A stretch of DNA of 64,000 nt from Methanosarcina sp. ERenArc_MAG2 (GCA_023955635.1 JAMXHR010000009.1:62001-126000); one strand, 5' to 3'; positions 28,141 through 37,642 are shown, numbered from the stretch's first letter. The notes: a model not told the origin generated them from the letters alone. Numbers and translations are program-made.

Positions 28141-28345
28141 CATCTGTAAAAAACGGTGTCCTTGAAAAACGGTATTCTAAAAAACAGCACATGAAAAACG
28201 GTACATGAAAAACGGTATTCTAAAAAACAGCACATGAAAAACGGTACATGAAAAACGGTACATGAAAAACGACGCTTAAAAAACGGTACTAAAAAACGAC
28301 GCTTAAAAAACGGTACTAAAAAACGGCATTTACAAAACAGATGCC
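28141..28345. repeat. Imperfect 13-17-bp tandem repeats (aaaaacggta type)
   Basis: About fourteen units built on aaaaacggta or aaaaacgacg with short variable links (catg, ttcta, cttaa) are chained together. Nested higher-order duplications are visible, for example an approximately 39-bp unit repeated at 28179 and 28218. It lies just beyond the 3' end of the NTPase-TPR gene. There are no unique spacers, so it is not a CRISPR array. Confidence 0.85.
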
Positions 28346-28396
28346 TACACCATTTGATACGTAAATCTTTTTTAGTTTTGTTCGTTTCATCGAATT

Positions 28397-30285
28397 TTAC
28401 AGTTTGATGTTGTTGATTTTGCAGAAATTAATAAGATTCTCAAGGTTATCTGCTACATTTTTGTTATGCACTGGATATCGGTCTTCTGTTAATATTTTCA
28501 GAGCATTTTGATACGCTTTTACTGCCTTTTTGCAATTATGTTCTTTATCTTCGACTTTATCTTCAACTTCTGCCAGCATACCATATACATTTCCAATGTT
28601 ATTCTGGATCAACGCGTATTGTAGTGGGAACTGTTCCACGGTTATGATTTTCAGAGCATTTTTAAATTCCTTTGTTGCCCTTCTGCAGTTAAGTTCTTTA
28701 TCTTTCACTACTGCCATTTTTCTGTATACAATTCCAATGTTGATTTGAGTTATCGCATATTGCAGGGACTGTTCCATAGTTATGATTTTTAGGGCATCTT
28801 GAAATGCTTCTAGTGCCTTTTTGCAATTATGTTCTTTATCTTCAACTTCTGCCAACATACCATATACATTTCCAATGTTATTCTTCAGCACGTATTGTAT
28901 TGGGAACTGTTCCATAGTTATGATTTTTAGAGCATCTTGAAATGCTTCTAGTGCTTTTTTGCAATTATGTTCTTTATCTTCAACTTCTGCCAGTTTTCTG
29001 TATGCCTCTCCAATGTTGTTCAGGGTCATCACATATAGTGGAAATTGTTCCATATTTGTGACTTTCAGAGCATTTTTATATGCTTCTATTGCTATTTTCA
29101 TGTAGCTTGCTTTCTGTAATTTTACAGAGCCAATTTCATATGCTCGGTTTCCTATTTTGAATAATGCTTCTGGAGTTTCTGCAAAAATCGATAATATTTC
29201 TTCAAAAACAGGAAGTTCAGAGTGGTTTAATTCCACAATATCTTCAATATAGGCCTCTTCTGCCCAGACCCTATCTATATTCGTTTTTTCTATTTTCGTA
29301 AACTCTTTTTCACATAGTTTTTTGATAAGTTCTTCTAACTCAAATTTTTCTTTCTTTACACCTTCATTTGCGGAAACTCTTCTAATTTGATCCAGTTGAA
29401 AAATTTGGCTTTCTTCATAAACGCCACAAATATAAAGTTTTTTGATAGTCTTTAAAATGGATTTTTCCTCAGAAGTGCATTCTTCAAATCTTTTATGCAT
29501 TTCAGCTAGAGGCATGAAAACTGAGCCTACGGTCTTATTGAATTTGATTTTATTCCAATCTTTATCTACGATTTTAGCTATTTTTTTCCCTGTGCCCCCG
29601 AAATCTCGTTTATTTCAATTATTTCACCAAAAAGCTCAGTTTCTAAATCGAGATTCTTGTCTAACATTCTTTTCTTTGTTTTATTGTATTCTATTTCGGA
29701 GCGACATGTTGCGATAAGGTTGATTTTCTTTTTCCGGCAGATTTCAAACAGGTATTCAAAATTTTGCTGTTCTGCAAAACGATGTAAATCGTCGATAAAC
29801 ATCAGTCTAGGTTTCCAGAATTTTAGCTGCATGGGCAAAATGAAGGATTCTATATCTATATCGGTAGATCTTGGAATTATGAGGTCGTACTTTTTTGATT
29901 TTCTCAAAGCTTCGTAGACCATTCTGGTTTTTCCGCCAAGAGGTGGGCCTAATATCAGTACACTTTTTTCATCTTTCAGGCAATCTCGAACCTTTTCATC
30001 TTCAGGTCTTACAAAATAGTATTCATTAAAAGGTCTACTGCCTAAAATTTCGTCTTTCTCTATTGAAGTGGAATTTTTCCAGGTTAAGTTAAATAATCCC
30101 CTTAGTTTTCTCTGCTGTTTTTGGTATTCTTTGTAAAGTGTGTAGGAGGCACCTATTATTGCTAAGAGTAAAGTAACCAAAAGTGTAAGCTTTTCTCCAA
30201 CAGAAAGATTTGAATAAATCGAGGATAACTGAGAACCATATTCAATGATTTCTTGTACCGGAGAACTCAAGGACGTATTACTCAT
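28397..30285 (-). CDS. Membrane-anchored P-loop NTPase with TPR repeats (STAND/NLR-like; one apparent frameshift)
   Basis: Two frames join into a 629-residue protein if one A is added at the T7 run 29581-29587. Residues 31-50 form one transmembrane helix. An NTPase follows with Walker A LGPPLGGKT (112-120), Walker B LMFIDDLHRF (161-170) and a sensor-like LIATCRSEIEY. A helical linker of about 190 residues comes next, then four or five tetratricopeptide-like repeats of about 46-49 residues near the C-terminus (CKKALEAFQDALKIITMEQ and variants). Single TM, NTPase and TPR is the domain order of signal-transducing STAND ATPases, which include regulators and defence proteins. The role is unknown. 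It neighbours nested insertion sequences. Confidence 0.75.
28530..29060. repeat. Coding 138-bp tandem repeats in the TPR region
   Basis: Four consecutive units encode nearly the same 46 residues (KEHNCKKALEAFQDALKIIT and following). The DNA itself is highly similar between units, with phrases such as cttctagtgc and ttttttgcaattatgttctt repeated. One unit has an extra 12 bp (VEDK duplicated, about 28550-28570). This points to recent duplication or homogenisation inside the gene. Confidence 0.85.
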
Positions 30286-30497
30286 TTGTAGAATCCTTCT
30301 GATGAAAAACTGTTTTTAAATGTTGACTGTAAAATTCCAAATACAATTTTTCTTTGACATTTAGAATCTAAGAATTTTAAATATACCGATATGTTCCTGT
30401 TTCTTGGCAAAAGTGAGTAAAATTAAGGAATACGTACCGTGTTGCACGCTCCAGCCGCGCTGCGGCGCGGAACAAGACAGGGCGAAGCATGCTACCT
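30286..30497. other. Short gap before the IS cluster with a GC-rich patch
   Basis: AT-rich leader of the NTPase gene on the minus strand, then an isolated GC-rich patch at 30440-30472 (ccagccgcgctgcggcgcgg) unlike its surroundings. It looks like a fragment of a structured RNA or a broken element. No gene is seen. Confidence 0.4.
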
Positions 30498-30536
30498 AGA
30501 TTCGGCAGGTAAACATATAGATTAATATAATTAATT

Positions 30537-31275
30537 GGCATTGTTAACTAAACATAGTTAACTCTTTATTTCTGTATTTCATCAATAGAAGAACCGAGTA
30601 CTTTAGCATTTCAAGACTCTTCGTATAACACTTTGTTTTTCTTCTTAATCTTGCTAGAAAGTGCCTCAATATGCTGTTATATCCTTCAACTGTATACGTT
30701 TCTGCTTTGGATTGAGTATGAATCGTTTCAGGAAGGAACTCTGCATATGCCCTCCAGTGATCTGTCATCACTTCTCCAATCTCTTTCTTCTCTAATTTTT
30801 CCCAGAGTAGTTGTCCAGTTTCCGTTCCTCTGCTACCAAAAGAGCAGTTGATGAACTTTTTCCCAACTCTATCAACAGCAATCCAGATCCAGCAATATTT
30901 TTTTATACCGATGTAAGTATGCATTTCATCCATTTCAACAACAGATATCTCATTTTCACTTTTTAGATCCTCTAACCCCTGACCAAATTTCTTTATCCAT
31001 TTTTGGACAGAAACATGACTTACCCCTAAAAATCGTCCTATTGAGCGAAAGCCCAATCCTTCGAGGTAGAGTTGTAAAGCCTGTCTTTTTACAGAAGCGG
31101 AAAAAGCAGTTGATTTCAGCTCTACTGTATAGTTATAGCCACAATCAGAGCATTTGTACCGTTGACGCCCGCCAACTATGCCATTCTTTTTGTGACTGGA
31201 ACTATTACATTTTGGGCAATTCATGCAGAAATATAGGTTATAAGTAGTATATATCTATTTTTGTTTACCAATGCC
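30537..31275. mobile_element. IS1-family insertion sequence nested in the IS1634-like element
   Basis: A 739-bp element with ends GGCATTGTTAAC and GTTTACCAATGCC. A perfect 8-bp target duplication AATTAATT lies on both sides (30529-30536 and 31276-31283), as usual for IS1. It sits in the left leader of the IS1634-like element, between that element's inverted repeat and its transposase start, so the insertion left the outer transposase reading frame whole. Confidence 0.92.
30544..31224 (-). CDS. IS1 family transposase
   Basis: 226 residues in a single frame. An N-terminal zinc finger (CPKCNSSSHKKNG, CSDCGY) is followed by a helix-turn-helix (LYLEGLGFRSIGRFLGVSHV) and the DDE domain with VVEMDEMHTYIG (D), VMTDHWRAY (D) and VEGYNSILRHFLARLRR (E/N region). 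Archaeal IS1 transposases are usually made from one frame, without the programmed frameshift of bacterial IS1. It appears intact. Confidence 0.93.
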   Translation of the reverse strand: MNCPKCNSSSHKKNGIVGGRQRYKCSDCGYNYTVELKSTAFSASVKRQALQLYLEGLGFRSIGRFLGVSHVSVQKWIKKFGQGLEDLKSENEISVVEMDEMHTYIGIKKYCWIWIAVDRVGKKFINCSFGSRGTETGQLLWEKLEKKEIGEVMTDHWRAYAEFLPETIHTQSKAETYTVEGYNSILRHFLARLRRKTKCYTKSLEMLKYSVLLLMKYRNKELTMFS

Positions 31276-31307
31276 AATTAATTTTATATCTCTTTCGTGG
31301 TCTTCCC

Positions 31308-32936
31308 ATGGCAGAGAAAAACAGCAGTAGAAGAATTGAATCCTCCTTAAAACGCACAAGGTTCTTAGGTCACCTTGGCCTTATCGCTGGAGTTTTCAGA
31401 GAACTTGAAGTTGACAAACTGATCGATGAGAAACTCCCAAAGGAAAGGGATCATAATGTCCCTCACTCAATCTGCATCCTTGCCATGGTAATCAATGGTC
31501 TTGGTTTTATAGGGCAACGTTTGTACCTGTTTCCTAATTTTTTCAAAAACGTTTCTACGGAAAGGCTCTTTGGAGACGGTGTAACAAGAGAAGACCTGAA
31601 TCAATACGCTATCGGAGAGACTCTTGATAGAATCGTAAAATATGGCCCTACAAAACTGTTTACGGAAATTACTCTTCACATTATGAATCGTCTACCTATT
31701 CCTGTCCATTGTTTACACGCTGACACTACAAGTGTCAGCGTTTATGGGAATTATGATGACGAAGAAACTGAGTCTATTGATATTACTTTTGGAATTCCCA
31801 AAAACGGAAGATGGGATCTCAAACAATTTGTACTAAGCTTGATTGTTAATCAGCATGGGATACCTCTTTTTATGAATACTCATTCAGGAAATGCTTCAGA
31901 CAAAAACACAATTCTGGAAGCAATCAAGTCTCTCAAATCGGTTTTAATACCTGAAAGCAAAGTGTACTATGTCGCTGATAGTTCCTTTTATACAGATAAT
32001 AATCTCAAGAACATGGGAAAGGCATTCTGGATCAGTCGCGTTCCTGCAACAATTAATGAGGCAAAGGAGTTGCTAACTGCAAATTTGAACCTGAAAATGC
32101 TGAAAAGCGATGATAGATACTCGTTTTATCAAACTTTTGTGGAATATGGTGGAGTCAAACAAAAGTGGGTTTTGTTGCTTTCTCACAAGATGAAAGAGAA
32201 GAGAGAGGGAACTCTCGGAAAAAAGATTGAAAAAGAGCTTGAAAAAGCAGAAAAGGCTTTTAAAAAGCTGAAAGGAGAGGACTTTTTCTGCGAAGAGGAT
32301 GCATTAAAAGCTGCGGAGAAATGGATTCAAGAATTCCCGTCTATTGTGTTTGAAAAAGTAGATTTGAAAGCTATTAAGAAACGTGAAGAAGGTAAAAGAG
32401 GCAGAATTTCAAAAGATGAGAAATTAAATACTTATTACAGGATTGATGGCAGCATAAAGGTTAATAACGCTTTTGTTTTGAAAGAAATGGAGAAAATGGG
32501 ACTTTTCATTCTTGCAAGTAATGATATTAGTATTTCTCCTGAAGAGATGCTAAAGTATTACAAAGGACAGGATAACGTAGAAAAAGGATTCAGATTCTTG
32601 AAAAGTGACACATTTAGCGTATCAAAAGTTTACCTCAAGAATAAAGCAAGAATAGAAGCAGTGACCATGATAATGGTTCTCTGCTTAATGATTTATTCAA
32701 TAGCAGAATGGAAGTTGAGGACAAAATTAGAGGAACAAAATGAAACGGTTCCAGATCAAAAAGGGAAACCAACAAAAAGACCTACAATGAGATGGATATT
32801 CTTCAATTTCCAGGGGATTACAGAACTTATAACTCAGAAAGAAGAGAAAATAGAGTCAGAAATATTGAATATGGAAGAGATTCACTGGAAGATATTGAGT
32901 CTCATGGGGGAGAAATATGAAAATATATATCTCTAA
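31308..32936 (+). CDS. IS1634-like (IS4 superfamily) transposase
   Basis: 542 residues, ATG at 31308. DDE catalytic residues are visible in HADTTSVSVYG (first Asp), YYVADSSFYT (second Asp) and DNVEKGFRFLKSD (Glu in the YREK-like region). A large insertion rich in Lys/Glu lies between the second Asp and the Glu, as in this family. The C-terminus matches IS1634-type ends (KNKARIEAVTMIMVLCLMIY). The frame is complete. Its own promoter may have been separated by the IS1 insertion only 33 bases upstream. Confidence 0.92.
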   Translation: MAEKNSSRRIESSLKRTRFLGHLGLIAGVFRELEVDKLIDEKLPKERDHNVPHSICILAMVINGLGFIGQRLYLFPNFFKNVSTERLFGDGVTREDLNQYAIGETLDRIVKYGPTKLFTEITLHIMNRLPIPVHCLHADTTSVSVYGNYDDEETESIDITFGIPKNGRWDLKQFVLSLIVNQHGIPLFMNTHSGNASDKNTILEAIKSLKSVLIPESKVYYVADSSFYTDNNLKNMGKAFWISRVPATINEAKELLTANLNLKMLKSDDRYSFYQTFVEYGGVKQKWVLLLSHKMKEKREGTLGKKIEKELEKAEKAFKKLKGEDFFCEEDALKAAEKWIQEFPSIVFEKVDLKAIKKREEGKRGRISKDEKLNTYYRIDGSIKVNNAFVLKEMEKMGLFILASNDISISPEEMLKYYKGQDNVEKGFRFLKSDTFSVSKVYLKNKARIEAVTMIMVLCLMIYSIAEWKLRTKLEEQNETVPDQKGKPTKRPTMRWIFFNFQGITELITQKEEKIESEILNMEEIHWKILSLMGEKYENIYL

Positions 32937-33118
32937 TTACGTTAACCTGCCGAATCTAAGATGCTACTCACGTACCCCCGATTTTCAATAAATCAATATT
33001 TCACCAAGAGCACGGTTAAAAAAGTAGCATCAGCTCTGAAACCAGTTTTGACATCAAAAATCAATCAAAAGAATTCAGACCAAAAGATAAAGTCAAAAAT
33101 AAAATTAAAAAAGTAGAA

Positions 33119-33136
33119 CTCCAGTTTTCACTGAAG
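33119..33136 (-). terminator. Hairpin overlapping the end of porB
   Basis: On the minus strand CTTCAGT-GAAA-ACTGGAG forms a 7-bp stem (one G-U pair) with a GAAA loop, followed by TTCTACTTTTTTAATTTT. The porB stop codon lies at the start of the loop. It would end the porCDAB transcript. Confidence 0.65.
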
Positions 33137-34017
33137 CCCGAAGTGTTTTATGTTCCAGTCTGCAGTAGCCTGGATTTTCTTAATTTCTTCGTCTCCGCCT
33201 TCCATGGTAAAGAGGTGCTTGAACCGCTTTTGAGCTCTAAGGTATTCCTCAACTGGTCTGGGGTCCTTGACCTTTCTGACCTGGGTGAGTTCCCCGTTTT
33301 CCATCTCGTACATGGGCCAGAGACAGGTTTCGACTGCAAGTTTGGCAATCTCAAGAGTCTTTGAGGTATCAAAGCCCCAGCCTGTTGTACAGGGGCAGTG
33401 GGCATGGATGTAAGTTGGACCCACGATTTCAGTGGCTTTCTTGACTTTACGAATCATGTCTCTTGGAAAGCCTATTGAGGTTGTTGCCACATAAGGAGAT
33501 CCATGGGCTACCATAATAGCAGGCATGTTCTTCTTGGGGCGCTGGTTTCCAAAGGAGACTTTTCCGGGGGAGTTGTCGTGGTGCTGGCATCGAAAGGAGT
33601 TCCACTGCTGCGCTGGATTCCCGTGTTCATGTAGGCTTCGTTGTCCATACAGACATAGGTGAAGTCGTGGCCGCGCTCAAAGGCACCTGAAAGGGCCCCG
33701 AGTCCGATGTCCATAGTAGAACCGTCTCCTCCGATTGATACAACCTTTATATCATCCTTTTTGCCAAGAGCTTTTAAGGCAGCTTCCACACCTGAAGCCA
33801 CTGCGCCTGCGTTTTCAAAGAGGGAGTGAATCCAGGGAACTTGCCAGGAAGACAATGGAAAAGGCGTGGACATAACTTCAAGGCAACCGGTTGGGTTAAC
33901 TATAATGCAGTTGGGACCTGCCCCCATCAGTGTGAATTTTGCAGCAAAGGCATCACAGCATCCTGCACAGCCACTGTGCCCGGATGTGATATATGTTTTC
34001 GGTGCAGTTTTACTCAT
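33128..34017 (-). CDS. porB: Pyruvate:ferredoxin oxidoreductase beta subunit (apparent frameshift)
   Basis: The beta subunit binds thiamine diphosphate and, in the four-subunit enzyme, the catalytic [4Fe-4S] cluster. Seen: GHSGCAGC (cluster cysteines 17 and 20), the TPP motif [10 protein letters not shown] at about 96-105, and C-terminal [15 protein letters not shown] and [15 protein letters not shown] one-base loss in the GGGGG at 33566-33570 (C-run on the coding strand) shifts the frame after [13 protein letters not shown]. Adding one C gives [20 protein letters not shown] and a normal 296 residues. The gene is essential in methanogens, so a base-calling error is the likely cause. The start ATG overlaps the porA stop (ATGA). 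Confidence 0.93.
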
Positions 34018-35222
34018 AGCAACTCCTCCTTAAGGTCAAGAAACTGGCTTTCAAGCGTGATTCCGTACTTCGCAGCTTTTTTAGTTTCTTCTATAACCTT
34101 TGCAATACTTTCCACGCGAATATCACGGCCTCCGTGGCCCACAGTATAGCCCATCACAGGTACACGGACTTTACTGTTGTAGAGACAGGATTTGGTTTCT
34201 GTAAAGAGCGCTCCTTCATTTGTCCCTATAGAAATATTCTTATCGAGTACAACAATTGCATGAGCATTCTTAACAGCCTCACAGATCTGTTTCTTCGGGA
34301 AAGGCCTGAAGGACCTGACCTTTAAGACACCGATCTTTTCTCCTCTTGCTCTGTACTCATCAACAACATCCTTAACAGTCCCGAGAATAGAGCCCATAGA
34401 CATGACAATAATTTCGGCATCTTCAAGCATATATCCGTCAATAAGTCCTCCATGGAACCTGCCAAAGACTTCCTCAAACTCCTTTGCCACGGTTTCGATT
34501 TTAGGAAGAGCTTTCTGCATTGCTTGTTCCTGGAGATACCTGAACTCTTCATAGGTATCAGGGGCTGCAAAGGCTCCGAAGGTCGTGGGGTTTTCAGGGT
34601 CAAGAATATTTTCTGGTTGGAAAGGCGGAAGGAAATTGTCGGTCAGTTCCTGTTCAAGCAAGATAACAGGCTCGTAAACGTGAGACAGGATAAAGCCGTC
34701 CATGCAGACCATGCCCGGAAGCATAATCTCATTGTCTTCTGCGATCTTGTAGAGCTGGGGCAGGGTATCAGATGCTTCCTGGACATCTTCTACATAGAGC
34801 TGGATCCAGCCTGTATCCCTCTGTGCAATCGCGTCCTGGTGATCGTTCCAGATGTTGATTGGAGCGCCAACTGCTCTATTTGCCACTGTCATTACAACCG
34901 GAAGCCTCATGCCTGAAGTGTTAAAAAGTGCCTCATGCATGAGCAGAAGTCCCTGAGAAGTTGTGGCTGAATAGGTTCTTGCGCCTACTGCTGATGCTCC
35001 TATAAGGGCAGAGATTGCCGAAAACTCGGACTCTACATTAACATACTCACAGTTAGGGATTTCCCCATCTGCTATGAACTGGGACAGGTCTTCAACAATA
35101 TGTGTCTGGGGAGTAATCGGGTAGGCTGAAATAACGTTTGGACGGCAGATTTTTGCGGAATGGGCCACAGCATAGGAACCTTCTACTACCACCATTTTTC
35201 CCTTGTAAGCCGGGTTAATCAT
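34014..35222 (-). CDS. porA: Pyruvate:ferredoxin oxidoreductase alpha subunit
   Basis: 402 residues. Family features are the pyrimidine-binding N-terminal domain (VEGSYAVAHSAKICRPNVIS with AYPITPQTHIVEDL), the conserved EYVNVESEFSAISALIGAS and RTYSATTSQGLLLM, and the transketolase C-terminal-like domain with VMSMGSILGTVKDVVDEYR and GVLKVRSFRPFP. With PorB it decarboxylates pyruvate reversibly to acetyl-CoA, CO2 and reduced ferredoxin, used by Methanosarcina mainly to make pyruvate. Tightly packed in porCDAB, sharing bases with both neighbours. Confidence 0.96.
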   Translation of the reverse strand: MINPAYKGKMVVVEGSYAVAHSAKICRPNVISAYPITPQTHIVEDLSQFIADGEIPNCEYVNVESEFSAISALIGASAVGARTYSATTSQGLLLMHEALFNTSGMRLPVVMTVANRAVGAPINIWNDHQDAIAQRDTGWIQLYVEDVQEASDTLPQLYKIAEDNEIMLPGMVCMDGFILSHVYEPVILLEQELTDNFLPPFQPENILDPENPTTFGAFAAPDTYEEFRYLQEQAMQKALPKIETVAKEFEEVFGRFHGGLIDGYMLEDAEIIVMSMGSILGTVKDVVDEYRARGEKIGVLKVRSFRPFPKKQICEAVKNAHAIVVLDKNISIGTNEGALFTETKSCLYNSKVRVPVMGYTVGHGGRDIRVESIAKVIEETKKAAKYGITLESQFLDLKEELL

Positions 35223-35554
35223 TATTTCTCCTCCAGAATCATTTCAATTGCATCTGCAGGACATTCGTTTGCACAGATGCCGCAACCTTTGCAGTAATCA
35301 TAATCGTATTCAAAAAAGCCGTCTTCTCTGAGTTTAACAGACATGTCGGGGCAGACTATTTCGCAGATTCCGCACTTGGTACACTTTTCATAAATATAAA
35401 CCGGGCGGAAGTTTCTCCAGCCACCGGTTTTGTTTTTAAGGGTTGAACCAGGTTTACAGACTCGGCAGTTTGTAATGTTTAAACCTTCTTCTTTCTGATC
35501 GGTTTTTAGAACTTCCGGACTTATCTTGCGGTCCTGTTCGGTTTCATTACTCAC
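35222..35554 (-). CDS. porD: Pyruvate:ferredoxin oxidoreductase delta subunit (ferredoxin-like)
   Basis: 110 residues from the GTG at 35554, which overlaps the porC stop. An upstream in-frame start (35626) would lie deep inside porC and is less likely. The C-terminal half is a 2[4Fe-4S] ferredoxin with [12 protein letters not shown] and [12 protein letters not shown], which carries electrons from the catalytic subunits to free ferredoxin. The N-terminal half is specific to PorD ([14 protein letters not shown]). Confidence 0.94.
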   Translation of the reverse strand: MSNETEQDRKISPEVLKTDQKEEGLNITNCRVCKPGSTLKNKTGGWRNFRPVYIYEKCTKCGICEIVCPDMSVKLREDGFFEYDYDYCKGCGICANECPADAIEMILEEK

Positions 35555-36098
35555 GCCTCTTCCCCCTGATAAGCTCATAGGCCTTCTGAATTGCTTTTGC
35601 ATTCTTTTCTCCGATTTTTCCTGCAAAACGAGCCTTTATTGCATGCTGGATGGATCCGACATTGATTTCTCCGGTTGCACCCGCAAAAGCTCCAAGAAGG
35701 ACGGTGTTTACAATGGGGATACCTATAACGTCCATTGCCACCTTCGTAGCATCCACGGTCATGACTTTGGCTTTTGTTTTGAGGTTCAGGCTTTCCGGCT
35801 TTTCTGTTGTGTTAACAATAATTATCCCGTCATCTTTTATCCCGCTTGCAACATCAACAGTGTCAAGCAGGGTTGCATCCTGGACAATAACATAATCCGG
35901 CGTGTAAATCTGGCTTCGAAGCCTTATTGGACTATTACTAATCCTAGTGAATGCCTGGACTGGGGCACCTCTGCGCTCTACCCCAAAAGCGGGGAAGGCC
36001 TGGCTGAACTTACCATCTTCAAAAGCTGCAATGGAAAGCATCTCAGCCGCGGTAACAGAACCCTGGCCTCCTCGACCGTGTATCCTGATTTCCTTCAT
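35547..36098 (-). CDS. porC: Pyruvate:ferredoxin oxidoreductase gamma subunit
   Basis: 183 residues, the first gene of the operon. Family motifs are [19 protein letters not shown] at the N-terminus, [30 protein letters not shown] and [13 protein letters not shown]. It forms the gamma domain linking the catalytic halves of 2-oxoacid:acceptor oxidoreductases. The operon order porC-porD-porA-porB is the one usual in methanogens. The 570-bp region upstream carries a pair of repeated inverted sites (36336-36385) that may regulate it. Confidence 0.95.
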   Translation of the reverse strand: MKEIRIHGRGGQGSVTAAEMLSIAAFEDGKFSQAFPAFGVERRGAPVQAFTRISNSPIRLRSQIYTPDYVIVQDATLLDTVDVASGIKDDGIIIVNTTEKPESLNLKTKAKVMTVDATKVAMDVIGIPIVNTVLLGAFAGATGEINVGSIQHAIKARFAGKIGEKNAKAIQKAYELIRGKRRE

Positions 36099-36335
36099 CT
36101 GGATTCTCCTTTTTAATGCGATTTTATTTATATCGTTTTTTAATGTTTTTTAATGTCTTTGCTGTTCTCGGCAGTCTGTTTGGCAAGGTATTAATTAGCT
36201 GTCTGATGCACTGCTATTAATCAGATTAACCTGATATTGCTCAATTTATTAATTTTTGTCAGACACAAATCAGCATTCGCCTCTTTCTTCAGGCACTACT
36301 GCGATATGCAAATGCAGTTTCGTGCAAATGCGTTT

Positions 36336-36385
36336 CAGGGATCCAAAACTTTGGATGGCTTCAGGGATCCAATACTTTGGACGGC
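36336..36385. promoter_or_regulatory. Two direct copies of an inverted-repeat site upstream of porC
   Basis: A 26-bp unit occurs twice in tandem. Each copy contains a dyad: ATCCAAA-AC-TTTGGAT at 36341-36356 and the close variant ATCCAA-TAC-TTTGGAC at 36367-36382. They lie about 245-260 bp upstream of the porC start in a gap where porC is the only gene that starts. Dyads at a spacing of about two and a half helical turns suggest a repressor or activator operator; the factor is unknown. Confidence 0.45.
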
Positions 36386-36670
36386 TAATTGTTAACCTGA
36401 ATACATTCTATTATTAAATCACAGTTATATTGAACACGACAAATTTTCAATTGTATATTAATGCTTTTTGGTGCCCGATAGTTCATGGATAATAATGTAG
36501 ATTATTATTAGTTTTTCGGTGAAAATCGAAAAATTGTTTATATCTAGTTCTAATTTATAATTCTCTTTTAGATATATCATATCTATTATTTTCAGGTCAA
36601 TCTGCCTTACATCCCTGCTTTATCTCATTTCGGTTATAAACAAATGTCCCTTTTAAAAATATGAACCATT
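36386..36670. other. AT-rich gap between por promoter sites and dus
   Basis: The wider 36099-36670 gap holds the porC leader (36099-36335), the inverted-repeat sites and then AT-rich DNA. I see no gene, terminator hairpin or RNA in it. Confidence 0.4.
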
Positions 36671-37642
36671 TTAATATTTCTCCTTACAGGAATTCCTTAT
36701 AAGCTCGATTATGGCCTTTCCATCTTTTAGACTATTAATCTTTTCCCTGATCTGCCGCGAGCCGTGCAAACCTTTTGTAAACCAATGAGCATGCATTCTT
36801 AGATTCATGGACGAAAAAAGATTGTGTTTTTCAAGCAAGGTGATATAGGTTTCAAAGTCCTCTAATTGTCGAGCCTGCCTGTTAACTTCCAGTTTCTCTC
36901 CGGTTTCCAGGTAGTGCCTTATTTTTTTAAAGATAAATGGATTTCCCATTGCTGCGCGCCCTATCATAAGCCCGTCACAGCCTGTAAAGTCGAGGGTGCT
37001 TTTGGCAGACTCTTCGTCCCTTATGTCACCGTTTGCAATCACAGGAATAGAAAGTTCTTGTTTGACGGCTCTGATAGCTGCAAGGTCCGAACGTCCGGAA
37101 TACATTTGTTCTGCCTGTCTACCGTGAACGGTCAGGGCCAGAGCCCCTGCCTTTTCTATCAGGCGTGCAATCTCAAGGGTCTTTTCGTCGCTCTCCAGAA
37201 TGCGGATCTTTGCAGTTACTGGAGTTTTCAGAACATCTGTCAGCTCCGAGATTATTTCATATACGAGTTGCTGGGAGTTGAGAAGAGCCGAGCCACACCC
37301 TGTCCCTGTAATGCGCTGTACAGGGCAGCCCATATTCACGTCGATAAGTTCAGGTCTGTATTCATCCTCAACAAAGAGCGCAGCTTCCCTCAACTTCTCA
37401 GGGGAACTCCCTACAAGCTGAACCCCGAAAGGTCGGTCGTCAGGAGAACTAAGTCCTTTAAAAAGCGATTTTCGGTTCTCGCTGAGTAAGGCATCTGCAT
37501 TGATCATTTCGGTGTATGTGAGGTCAGCTCCATTCTGCCTGCAGAGCAGCCTGAAAGCCAGATTTGTCACATCTGCCATAGGTGCAAGGAGAAGGCTTCC
37601 CTCAGTTTCAATCTTGCCGATTTTTAATTTATTGAGCTTCAT
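36671..37642 (-). CDS. dus: tRNA-dihydrouridine synthase
   Basis: 323 residues, FMN-dependent TIM barrel that reduces uridines in the tRNA D-loop. Motifs are LLAPMADVTNLAFRLLCRQ, YTEMINADALL, VQLVGSSPE, VDVNMGCP-like IDVNMGCPVQRITGTGCGSA (with the catalytic Cys in GTGCGSALL), VTAKIRI, LTVHGR, VIANGDI and DGLMIGRAAMGNPFIF. The length fits. It stands alone, with over 300 bp on each side. Confidence 0.94.
   Translation of the reverse strand: MKLNKLKIGKIETEGSLLLAPMADVTNLAFRLLCRQNGADLTYTEMINADALLSENRKSLFKGLSSPDDRPFGVQLVGSSPEKLREAALFVEDEYRPELIDVNMGCPVQRITGTGCGSALLNSQQLVYEIISELTDVLKTPVTAKIRILESDEKTLEIARLIEKAGALALTVHGRQAEQMYSGRSDLAAIRAVKQELSIPVIANGDIRDEESAKSTLDFTGCDGLMIGRAAMGNPFIFKKIRHYLETGEKLEVNRQARQLEDFETYITLLEKHNLFSSMNLRMHAHWFTKGLHGSRQIREKINSLKDGKAIIELIRNSCKEKY

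Larger units (their letters stand above)
30498..32957. mobile_element. IS1634-like (IS4 superfamily) insertion sequence, interrupted by IS1
   Basis: Terminal inverted repeats AGATTCGGCAGGTAAAC (left) and GTTAACCTGCCGAATCT (right) bound a 2460-bp unit. Without the inner IS1 and its duplication the element is about 1.7 kb. Flanks aagcatgctacct and aagatgctactc are similar but not identical, suggesting an eroded or mis-called target duplication. The transposase gene inside is intact. Confidence 0.85.

Noticed and set aside
28141..28345. Regularly repeated aaaaacggta units as a CRISPR or promoter array
   Set aside because: Units are contiguous, of irregular 13-17-bp length and without spacers; simple repeat expansion explains them.
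35555..35626. Longer porD start at 35626
   Set aside because: It would overlap porC by 80 bases; the GTG at 35554 overlapping the porC stop is the more usual operon junction.
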